DNA from: Hyphomonas sp.
GTDB taxonomy: Bacteria; Pseudomonadota; Alphaproteobacteria; Caulobacterales; Hyphomonadaceae
Direction: 5' to 3'
NCBI GenBank assembly: GCA_013791775.1
Contig: VMTE01000006.1
Span: forward strand, 59,799-123,798
Length of the DNA stretch: 64,000 nucleotides
Shown here: positions 8,072 through 14,694 of the stretch, one piece after another
How positions within the stretch are numbered: position 1 is the stretch's first letter
How the letters are laid out: every line of letters starts with the position of its first letter
Made by a program: the position numbers and the translations under genes
Notes under the pieces: generated by a model
Database searches by the model: none
Seen by the model: only the letters and a program-made list of their open reading frames with translations
What the model was told of the DNA's origin: nothing

Positions 8072-9189
8072 TCGGTGCGCTCCACGAAAACCGTGCCCGC
8101 CGAATAACCGGCGCCGAACGAGCAGATCAGACCGCGTTCGCCGGGCTTGAAGTCGGACGAGTTCTTGTGGAAGGCGATGATCGAGCCAGCCGAGGACGTG
8201 TTGGCATAAGTGTCGAGCACGGTCGGGCTCTCGTCATCGGTCGCTTCGCGGCCGAGCACCTTGGAGGCAATCAGGCGGTTCATGTTCGCATTGGCCTGGT
8301 GCAACCAGATCCGGCGCAGGTCGGGCGCCGTCAGGCCCAGCTCGTGCATGTGCGCGCCGATCATTTCGGCCACCATCGGCACGACTTCGCGGAACACCTT
8401 GCGGCCTTCCTGCATGAACAGCTTGTCCGGCGCTCCGGCGCCCTCGGGCGCGGCCCGGTTCAGGAAGCCGAAATTGTTGCGGATATTGTTCGAGAATTGG
8501 GTTTTGAGTTTGGTGCCCAGGATTTTCCAGTGCGCGGCCGGCGCCATGTCTTCCGCTTCGATCAGCACGGCGGTGGCCACATCGCCGAAAATGAAATGGC
8601 TGTCGCGGTCGGTGAAGTTCAGGTGGCCCGAGCAGATTTCCGGGTTCACCATCAGAACGGATCTTGCGTGCCCGGCGCGGATGAAATCGGCGGCGGTCTG
8701 GATGCCGAACGTGGCCGACGAGCAGGCGACGTTCATGTCGAACGCAAAGCCTTCGATGCCGAGGGCCTGCTGCACTTCGATGGCCATCGCCGGATAGGCG
8801 CGCTGCATGTTGGACGCCGCGCAGATCACGGCGCCGATATCCTGCGGCGCGCGGCCGGCCGCCCGCAGGGCATCGCGCGCGGCGAGCACCGCCATTTCGG
8901 CGAGGACGGAAATCTGCTCGTTCGGCCGTTCCGGAATGCGCGGCGCCATCACGTACGGGTCGACGATGCCGTCCTTGTCCACGACGAAGCGCGACTTGAT
9001 GCCGGAGGCTTTCTCGATGAACTCGACCGAAGAATGGGTCTTGGGTTCCGTCAGGCCGGATTTGATTTCCGCCTCGTTCTCGCGGTTCCAGGTGTCGGCC
9101 CAGGCATTGTAACTTTCCACCAGCTCGGCATTCGAGATGGAATTGGGCGGGGTCCAGAGGCCGGTGGCCGAGATCACAGGATTGGTCAA
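8068..9189 (-). CDS. Beta-ketoacyl-ACP synthase III (FabH-like)
   Basis: A 373-residue thiolase-fold enzyme with a complete KAS III triad: Cys156 in NVACSSATF, His297 in LHQANAN and Asn330 in YANTSSAG. It condenses an acyl-CoA starter with malonyl-ACP to open fatty acid synthesis. The N-terminal region (about 25-60, with NAWADTWNREN) is longer than in classical FabH, which places it in the larger FabH-like subfamily of Gram-negatives. The start is TTG at 9187-9189 behind GGAGA. It is coupled to the GH9 gene, which is an odd partner, and no other fatty acid genes lie nearby. Confidence 0.9.
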   Translation of the reverse strand: MTNPVISATGLWTPPNSISNAELVESYNAWADTWNRENEAEIKSGLTEPKTHSSVEFIEKASGIKSRFVVDKDGIVDPYVMAPRIPERPNEQISVLAEMAVLAARDALRAAGRAPQDIGAVICAASNMQRAYPAMAIEVQQALGIEGFAFDMNVACSSATFGIQTAADFIRAGHARSVLMVNPEICSGHLNFTDRDSHFIFGDVATAVLIEAEDMAPAAHWKILGTKLKTQFSNNIRNNFGFLNRAAPEGAGAPDKLFMQEGRKVFREVVPMVAEMIGAHMHELGLTAPDLRRIWLHQANANMNRLIASKVLGREATDDESPTVLDTYANTSSAGSIIAFHKNSSDFKPGERGLICSFGAGYSAGTVFVERTE

Positions 9190-9303
9190 AGGAAGTTCTC
9201 CGTTTACGCGGCGCGCGGGGCGGCCTGCGCAGGTCTGGGTGTCAGGTCTATGACTACCCTCTAGCCTGCGTTCCGCGCCGGGCCAACATCCGCAAGGCCG
9301 GAT

Positions 9304-9576
9304 TCAGTTTTCATCCTTGGGGGAACCATACACTTCATGCAACAATTCCCGCTCATCAGCGGCCTTGCCGGCCTCGATCAGCCGCTGCTTTTCCTGCCGC
9401 TCGGCTTCGGAATAGTTCACCATGACGTCGGACTGGCACGCCTTGCGGGCTTCGGCGTCGGCAATTTTCGCGCAGGCGGCGAATGCCTCGGCGTCAGCCC
9501 GGTCCTGCCAGGTCTGGCACCCGGTCACCCACAGCGCCGCGCAAAGGCTGGCGGCAAGGGTCAGCCGGCGTTTCAT
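9304..9576 (-). CDS. Small lipoprotein, tandem copy 2
   Basis: A 90-residue protein with lipobox LWVTGC (Cys at about 20). The mature part has a CAKIADAEARKAC motif with two cysteines, then a charged helix rich in Glu, Lys and Arg. It resembles the adjacent 69-residue lipoprotein (both have C-A-x(n)-EA-x-R-x-AC), and the two genes overlap by 4 bases. They are probably tandem paralogues anchored in the outer or inner membrane. The two Cys may form a disulphide. Function is unknown. Confidence 0.7.
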   Translation of the reverse strand: MKRRLTLAASLCAALWVTGCQTWQDRADAEAFAACAKIADAEARKACQSDVMVNYSEAERQEKQRLIEAGKAADERELLHEVYGSPKDEN

Positions 9577-9782
9577 CTTGGCGGCTTGCGCTCGGCTTCA
9601 CGTTTCACCGACAGGCGCACGTCCGCCACGATATTCTGCATACAGGCGTCACGCTCGGCCTCGGTCGGCTTCTCGGCGCAGCCTTGCACCGGGTTCGCGT
9701 AGGCCTGGGACGGCTCCGTCGACCGGCAGCCACCCACCGCCGCCAGCCCTGCCATGCCTGCGATCATCACAATCTTCTTCAT
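9573..9782 (-). CDS. Small lipoprotein, tandem copy 1
   Basis: A 69-residue protein with signal MKKIVMIAGMAGLAAVGGC (lipobox Cys19). The mature part contains CAEKPTEAERDAC, followed by a basic helix. It overlaps tag upstream (ATGA) and the paralogous lipoprotein downstream. The shared double-Cys motif with its neighbour suggests a duplication. Function is not recognisable. Co-transcription with the DNA repair gene tag is implied by the overlaps but may carry no functional meaning. Confidence 0.7.
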   Translation of the reverse strand: MKKIVMIAGMAGLAAVGGCRSTEPSQAYANPVQGCAEKPTEAERDACMQNIVADVRLSVKREAERKPPR

Positions 9783-10360
9783 TTGATCTTCCTCACCTCC
9801 CTGTGCCGGGGGCAGCTTACCTCATGGTCATTGACCATGCCAACTGCTTGGGCCCACGCATAGACAATTGTTGGCCCGACAAACTTGAACCCGCGCTTCT
9901 TCAGGTCCTTGGACATGGCCTCGGACCAGTCTGTGAAGGTCGGCGCTTCGCGGAAGTTCTTCCAGTTACCGGCCACGGGCTCGCCGCCGACCCATTCCCA
10001 GCAATAATCCGCGAAGTCCTCGCCGCGCGCCATCATGTCCAGATAGGCCCGGGCATTGCCGATCACGGCTTCGATCTTCTTGGAGCTGCGGATGATGCCG
10101 GGATTTTCCATCGCCGTGGCCACGCGCGCCGGCGTCCAGCGGGCGAGGCGTTCGGGATCGAACAGGTCGAATTCCTCGCGGATCGACCCGCGTTTGCGCA
10201 GGATGGTGATCCAGCTCAGCCCGGCCTGCATGCCGTCGAGTTGCAGCTTCTCCCACAACGCGCGCGGGTCGCGTTCCGGCACACCCCATTCGGTGTCGTG
10301 ATAGTCGCGGTAGAGCTTGTCACTGACCGGCGCCCAGCCGCAGTACGGCGTTTCACTCAT
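9779..10360 (-). CDS. tag: DNA-3-methyladenine glycosylase I
   Basis: A 193-residue base excision repair glycosylase that removes 3-methyladenine from alkylated DNA. Family motifs are visible: CGWAPVSDKLYRDYHDTEWG at the N-terminus, EKLQLDGMQAGLSW (about 37-50), FVGPTIVYAWAQAVGMVNDH and the Cys/His zinc ligands near both ends (CGW and CPRH). The ATG at 10360 begins the conserved sequence; a longer frame upstream would only read through the ygfZ gene. It overlaps the end of ygfZ by 8 bases and the lipoprotein gene by 4. Confidence 0.95.
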   Translation of the reverse strand: MSETPYCGWAPVSDKLYRDYHDTEWGVPERDPRALWEKLQLDGMQAGLSWITILRKRGSIREEFDLFDPERLARWTPARVATAMENPGIIRSSKKIEAVIGNARAYLDMMARGEDFADYCWEWVGGEPVAGNWKNFREAPTFTDWSEAMSKDLKKRGFKFVGPTIVYAWAQAVGMVNDHEVSCPRHREVRKIK

Positions 10361-11174
10361 CTGCACCCTCTTCGGCCAGCGCGGCCATTTCATCTTCCGT
10401 CCACGGCTCGAACTCGAAACTGACCGGCCCGCCGGAGCTGGTGAAGGGCAGCGACAGGCCGATGGCGCGGCGCAGCCGGTCGAGGCGGACGAGGGCGAGC
10501 CCGCGCGTGCCCTGCGCATCGGCGCTCGTGATCGTGCCCACCTCCGCGCCGCCGATCACCAGCGCGCCCTTGATCAGTGTGCTGCCGAGTATCCGGATCG
10601 TCCGCTTGCGGATCTTGCCGCGCCGCTTCATCCGGCTCGCCACTTCCTGGCCTACAAAGCAGCCTTTCTTGTAGTCAATGCCGTCCATCCGGTCCATGTT
10701 GATGTCGGTCGGAAACACCTCTCCGGCGCGGTAGTCCTCGCCCCATTCAGACACCCCGGCGGCAAGCCGTTTCGCCTGCCAGATCGCCGGATCAACCTCT
10801 CTCGTCACCTCGGCAATGGGGACAACCCCGCGCCAGAACAGGCGCGCACTGCGCGGATCATCCTCGCCCGTTTCGTCCGAGACAGAGGCAAGTTCCTCAT
10901 CGCGGACGATCTCCACATCCGCGCGCAGCCGGAACATCGTCAGCCGCTTCAGCAAATCCTCGGCCGCGTCTTCATGCACGTCGATCAGCACGCCGTCGGC
11001 TGTGCGATGCGCGATATAGTCCGCAATCACTTTGCCCTGCGGCGTCAGCAGCGCGCCGTAGCGCGCCTCGCCTTCGCGCCAGTCCGCCACCGTGTGCGTC
11101 ACCGTCCGCTCCAGCAAGGCGAGCGTATCGGGTCCGGTGAGGCGGAGAATGGCGCGGTTCGGAAGGCGGAGCAT
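10353..11174 (-). CDS. ygfZ: Folate-binding YgfZ/GcvT-like protein (Fe-S cluster assembly)
   Basis: A 273-residue member of the YgfZ family, which helps maturation or repair of some iron-sulfur enzymes in a tetrahydrofolate-dependent way. The hallmark KGCFVGQEVASRM (about 179-191) holds the invariant Cys. The N-terminal GcvT-like domain (LLTPQGKVIADYI) is also clear. It overlaps tag. Its own start at 11174 leaves 34 bases to the divergent-looking but same-strand bioY stop. Length fits the family, and no damage is seen. Confidence 0.93.
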   Translation of the reverse strand: MLRLPNRAILRLTGPDTLALLERTVTHTVADWREGEARYGALLTPQGKVIADYIAHRTADGVLIDVHEDAAEDLLKRLTMFRLRADVEIVRDEELASVSDETGEDDPRSARLFWRGVVPIAEVTREVDPAIWQAKRLAAGVSEWGEDYRAGEVFPTDINMDRMDGIDYKKGCFVGQEVASRMKRRGKIRKRTIRILGSTLIKGALVIGGAEVGTITSADAQGTRGLALVRLDRLRRAIGLSLPFTSSGGPVSFEFEPWTEDEMAALAEEGADE

Positions 11175-11208
11175 CCGGCGGTTCTAGGCCTTCAGCGCGC
11201 TGACGTCA

Positions 11209-11754
11209 TCAGGCCTTTCCGTCCGGCATCGCCACAATCACCATCGTCGCCAGCGCGCTCTTCAGCAGCGAACCGGCAACGAACGGCGCCACGCCCGACG
11301 CCAGCGCGATCTCAGGTGTCGTCAGCATCGCCAGCCAACCGCCGCCCATCGCCAGGATCAGCGCATGCAGGCCGAGGAAACCGGTAAAGCGCACGGCATG
11401 CAGCGCCGGCGCCTGTCCCTTCGGCAGCAGGCCCGCGAGGAAGGCGGCAACCGGGAAGGCAAACAAATATCCCGCCGTCGGCCCGGCAAAGGCGATCAGG
11501 CCCGTCGTGCCGCCCGCCAGCACCGGCGCGCCGGCCAGCGCGAGGCCCAGCCAGGCGAGCACGGTCGCCGCACCCGCGCGCGGCCCCAGGACAGCTCCCA
11601 GCAACACCACCACCAGCGTCTGCAGCGTCACCGGCACCGGATACATCGGCAGCGACACGTAGGACGAGACGGTCAGAGCCGCGAGACCGCAGACCCCGAT
11701 CAGGGCCGGGCGCAGCAGCGGATGGGCGGACGGGCGGACGATCGGTTTCGGCAT
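11209..11754 (-). CDS. bioY: BioY biotin transporter S component
   Basis: A 181-residue integral membrane protein with about six helices. It shows the BioY features PMYPVPVTLQTLVVVLLGA (about 36-54), GLIAFAGPTAGYLFAFP (about 84-100) and a C-terminal GSLLKSALA. BioY binds biotin and either acts alone or with the ECF energising module; no bioM or bioN is seen here. It lies divergently from the dihydroorotase gene, with 125 bases between them holding the start regions of both. Confidence 0.93.
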   Translation of the reverse strand: MPKPIVRPSAHPLLRPALIGVCGLAALTVSSYVSLPMYPVPVTLQTLVVVLLGAVLGPRAGAATVLAWLGLALAGAPVLAGGTTGLIAFAGPTAGYLFAFPVAAFLAGLLPKGQAPALHAVRFTGFLGLHALILAMGGGWLAMLTTPEIALASGVAPFVAGSLLKSALATMVIVAMPDGKA

Positions 11755-11879
11755 TCGGGGATCCTCGGGAACGGTTGCGGGCTTCTTTTGTGCAGCGCAC
11801 AGGGCCGGGTCAAGCGCAAACCCGCCCTGCGCCGCTCCGCCCGGATGACACCGGCGCGCGGTGGGCGCATAAAGGCACC

Positions 11880-13220
11880 ATGACCCAAGTTTATGACCTC
11901 ATCCTGCGCGGCGGCACGGTCGTCACACCCGGCGGCCAGACCCGCACCGACATCGGCATCATCGGCGAGCGCATCGCCTTCATCGGCGATCTCGCCCACG
12001 CCGCCGCCGGCGAAATCTACGGCGCCACCGGCCTGCACATCCTGCCGGGCGTCATCGACACTCAGGTCCACTTCCGTGAGCCGGGCCTCGAGCACAAGGC
12101 CGACCTTGAAACCGAAGCGCGCTCTGCCGCGCTCGGCGGCGTCGTCGCCGTGTTCGAGATGCCGAACACCAACCCCTCGACGGTTACGCCGGATCTGCTT
12201 CAGGACAAGCTCAACCGCGCCCGCGGCCGCATGGACATCGACCACGCCTTCTATGCCGGCGCGACCCATACCAACACCGATCTGCTGCCGGAGATGGAGC
12301 GGATGGTCGGCTGCTGCGGCGTCAAGGTCTTCATGGGCGCCTCGACCGGCGACCTGCTGGTGCAGGACGATGAAGGCGTCGCCGCCGTCATCAAGGCGAT
12401 CAAGCGCCGCGCCGCCTTCCACTCGGAGGACGAATACCGCCTCGCCGAACGCCGCCCGCTCGCCCGCACCGGTGACTGGACCAGCCACCCCGAAGTGCGC
12501 GACGTGGAAAGCGCCGTGATGTCCACCAAACGCCTGCTGCGCATCGCCCGCGCCGCCGGCAAGCGCATCCACGTGCTGCACATCTCCACCGCCGAGGAAC
12601 TCGACATCCTGCGCGACGCGAAAGACGTCGCCTCGGTTGAATGCCTGCCGCAACATCTGACGCTCGCCGCGCCGGAGTGTTACGAACGCCTCAAGGGCTA
12701 TGCCCAGATGAACCCGCCGATCCGCGAGGCCCGCCACCGCGAAGCCCTCTGGCGCGCGATCAACGCCGGCATCATCGACGTGATGGGCTCGGACCATGCG
12801 CCCCATACGATCGAAGAGAAGGCCCGGCCGTATCCCGCTTCGCCCTCCGGCATGCCCGGCGTGCAGACGATGGTGCCAATCATGCTCACCCATGTGCATG
12901 ACGGAAAGCTCAGCCTGCAGAGGTTTGTCGAGCTCACCAGCGCCGGCCCGCAGCGCGTCTTCGGCCTCGCCGACAAGGGCCGCATCGCCGAAGGCTATCA
13001 TGCCGACTTCACCATCGTGGACCTCGCCCACAAGCAGACGATCACCGCCGGCTGGTCAAAATCCAAGTGCGGATGGACCCCCTTCGACGGCTTCGAAGCC
13101 ACCGGCTGGCCGGTCGCCACCATCGTGCGCGGCGGCTTCGTCATGCGCGAAGGCGAGATCGTGAAGAAGGGCGGCGGCCACCCCATCCGCTTCAACGAAA
13201 CACTGGAGCAGATGGGTTGA
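11880..13220 (+). CDS. pyrC: Dihydroorotase-type amidohydrolase
   Basis: A 446-residue cyclic amidohydrolase, most likely dihydroorotase of pyrimidine synthesis (carbamoyl-aspartate to dihydroorotate). Conserved pieces are DTQVHFREPG (about 60-69), EMPNTNPST, the carboxylated-Lys region VKVFMGASTGD, AFHSEDEYR, IHVLHIST and the catalytic Asp in MGSDHAPHT. The first metal-site His of HxH is Gln (Gln62, His64), a substitution I recall from a recognised PyrC subgroup. The start at 11880 begins the conserved domain; a longer frame to 11775 has no family similarity. pyrE lies 17 kb away. Confidence 0.88.
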   Translation: MTQVYDLILRGGTVVTPGGQTRTDIGIIGERIAFIGDLAHAAAGEIYGATGLHILPGVIDTQVHFREPGLEHKADLETEARSAALGGVVAVFEMPNTNPSTVTPDLLQDKLNRARGRMDIDHAFYAGATHTNTDLLPEMERMVGCCGVKVFMGASTGDLLVQDDEGVAAVIKAIKRRAAFHSEDEYRLAERRPLARTGDWTSHPEVRDVESAVMSTKRLLRIARAAGKRIHVLHISTAEELDILRDAKDVASVECLPQHLTLAAPECYERLKGYAQMNPPIREARHREALWRAINAGIIDVMGSDHAPHTIEEKARPYPASPSGMPGVQTMVPIMLTHVHDGKLSLQRFVELTSAGPQRVFGLADKGRIAEGYHADFTIVDLAHKQTITAGWSKSKCGWTPFDGFEATGWPVATIVRGGFVMREGEIVKKGGGHPIRFNETLEQMG

Positions 13221-14023
13221 CGGAAACGAACCGCGTGAAGCATTCATCCGGCCTCCACCGAACGCTGATCTGGCTCTACGAAGGTGTCGGTCTCTGGCCG
13301 GTCGCGTTCCGCTGGGCGGTACTGGTCTTCGACGTGCTGACGATCAGCTATTTCCTGGTCTCACCCTTCCTGCCGCGTCAGGGAGTGCATCACTGGCTGG
13401 ATTACACGATCGGCACGGTCGTCGCGCTGGACCTCGCCGCCCGTTTCTACATCGCGCCGAAAAAGAAGCGCTTCTTCAGGCGGTTCATGAACATCGCCGA
13501 TGCGATCGTCGTCTTCTCGATGCTTGCGCCGCTGATCTCGCAAAACTACGCCTTCCTGCGGGTCATCAGGGCCCTGCGCGTTGCCCGCGCCGTCAGCATC
13601 CTCGACACACGCAGCCCGCTGGCCAGCTATCTCCAGCTGCACCGTGTACTGATCGAACGCGCGGTCAACCTCGTCGTCTTCCTCTTCATCATGTCGGCGC
13701 TGGTCTATGCCACGCAGGTCCGCCGCGAAGGGTCCGACGTCCACAACTATCTCGATGCCTTCTATTTCACCGTCACCAGCCTGACGACGACCGGCTACGG
13801 CGACGTCACCCTCGTCGGCTGGACCGGCCGTGTCCTGCCGATCGTCATCATGCTGCTCGGCGTCACGCTCTTCCTGCGCCTCCTGCGCGCGCTTGTGGCC
13901 CCCAATGAGCGGGTAGAAGTCGAATGCACGAATTGCGGCCTGACGCGCCATGACCGCGACGCGGTCCACTGCAAGCATTGCGGCGAAGTCGTCTATATCG
14001 AGAACGAGGGTTTCGACACCTGA
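13217..14023 (+). CDS. Voltage-gated-type potassium channel with C-terminal zinc ribbon
   Basis: A 268-residue six-helix ion channel subunit. An S4-like segment carries regularly spaced Arg (RVIRALRVARAV). The pore loop TTTGYGD (about 191-197) is the K+ selectivity filter. After S6 comes a short tail with two CxxC pairs (CTNCG and CKHCG, about 237-262), a rubredoxin-like zinc ribbon. The start is TTG at 13217 within the TTGA overlap with pyrC, with GGAG 8 bases upstream; an alternative is GTG 13235. The zinc ribbon may act as a cytoplasmic regulatory module, which is inference. Confidence 0.85.
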   Translation: MTETNRVKHSSGLHRTLIWLYEGVGLWPVAFRWAVLVFDVLTISYFLVSPFLPRQGVHHWLDYTIGTVVALDLAARFYIAPKKKRFFRRFMNIADAIVVFSMLAPLISQNYAFLRVIRALRVARAVSILDTRSPLASYLQLHRVLIERAVNLVVFLFIMSALVYATQVRREGSDVHNYLDAFYFTVTSLTTTGYGDVTLVGWTGRVLPIVIMLLGVTLFLRLLRALVAPNERVEVECTNCGLTRHDRDAVHCKHCGEVVYIENEGFDT

Positions 14024-14055
14024 GCCCGGCCCGGTTTGACCCCCTCCGGCAAGCA

Positions 14056-14076
14056 GAGTATGAACAAGTCATACTC
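14056..14076. promoter_or_regulatory. Inverted repeat, probable ParD operator
   Basis: A perfect 8-bp inverted repeat, GAGTATGA and TCATACTC (14056-14063 and 14069-14076), is separated by ACAAG. It lies 17 bases upstream of the antitoxin ATG. Ribbon-helix-helix ParD antitoxins repress their own promoters by binding such palindromes. Confidence 0.6.
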
Positions 14077-14092
14077 GCCGGAGGAGGCCTAC

Positions 14093-14368
14093 ATGACCGT
14101 CCGCATGACCATCTCGATGCCCGACGCCCTCGCCGAAATGGTCGAGCGCCTGGTCGCCGAGGGCAAATACGCCTCCCACAGCGACGTCATCCGCGACGGC
14201 CTGCGCGCGCTGGAAGCGCGTATAGCGGAGCATGAAGCCCGCATCGCCGCGATCCGCGAAGATCTACAGGAGCGTCTCAAAGGGCCGTTCGTCAGCATGG
14301 ACGAGGGAACGCGTCTTCTCGAGCAATGGCGGACTGAACGCCAGGTTGCGCGGAACGCCGCTGAATGA
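14093..14368 (+). CDS. parD: ParD-family type II antitoxin
   Basis: A 91-residue antitoxin with an N-terminal ribbon-helix-helix (MTVRMTISMPDALAEMVERL, then GKYASHSDVIRDGLRALEAR, residues 1-45). The C-terminal tail (helical, then LLEQWRTERQVARNA) is the toxin-wrapping part. The start at 14093 is set by GGAGG eight bases upstream and by the conserved fold; an earlier ATG lies before the operator-like repeat. It overlaps the ParE gene by 4 bases (ATGA). It neutralises the toxin and likely represses the operon. Confidence 0.9.
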   Translation: MTVRMTISMPDALAEMVERLVAEGKYASHSDVIRDGLRALEARIAEHEARIAAIREDLQERLKGPFVSMDEGTRLLEQWRTERQVARNAAE

Positions 14369-14694
14369 CCCCCTTTGAAGTGCGGGAAAGTCTGGCCTAT
14401 CTGCGCGACCTTGAACGTATCGAAACTCATCTTCTCCACATGTCGGGCAATCCGTCCGGCGCTGAACGCCGTATCAGCGAAATGCGGGCTGCGACGGGCC
14501 GGTTGGCGGAATTTCCAAGGCTTGCGCCAGAGCGGCCCGATCTCGGCGACGGTATCCGGATGCTCACCACGGGAGAGAAATCAGTTGCGCTGTATGTCGT
14601 GCAGGATGTTGCGGGAATTGTCTTGATGCTCCGGGCGTTCTACGGCGGTGACGATTATGACGCGCTGATGCGTGCGGGGAACGACAACACATGA
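14365..14694 (+). CDS. parE: ParE/RelE-family toxin
   Basis: A 109-residue ParE-type toxin. It has the family layout: two N-terminal helices (SLAYLRDLERIETHLLHMSG), a helix with AERRISEMRAA, then LAEFPRLAPERPDLGDGIRML and the beta-strand end SVALYVVQDVAGIVLMLRAFYGGDDY. ParE toxins usually poison DNA gyrase. It is coupled to parD by ATGA. Its own stop overlaps the ATG of the feruloyl-CoA synthetase gene, so the toxin-antitoxin pair reads straight into a metabolic gene. Confidence 0.87.
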   Translation: MTPFEVRESLAYLRDLERIETHLLHMSGNPSGAERRISEMRAATGRLAEFPRLAPERPDLGDGIRMLTTGEKSVALYVVQDVAGIVLMLRAFYGGDDYDALMRAGNDNT

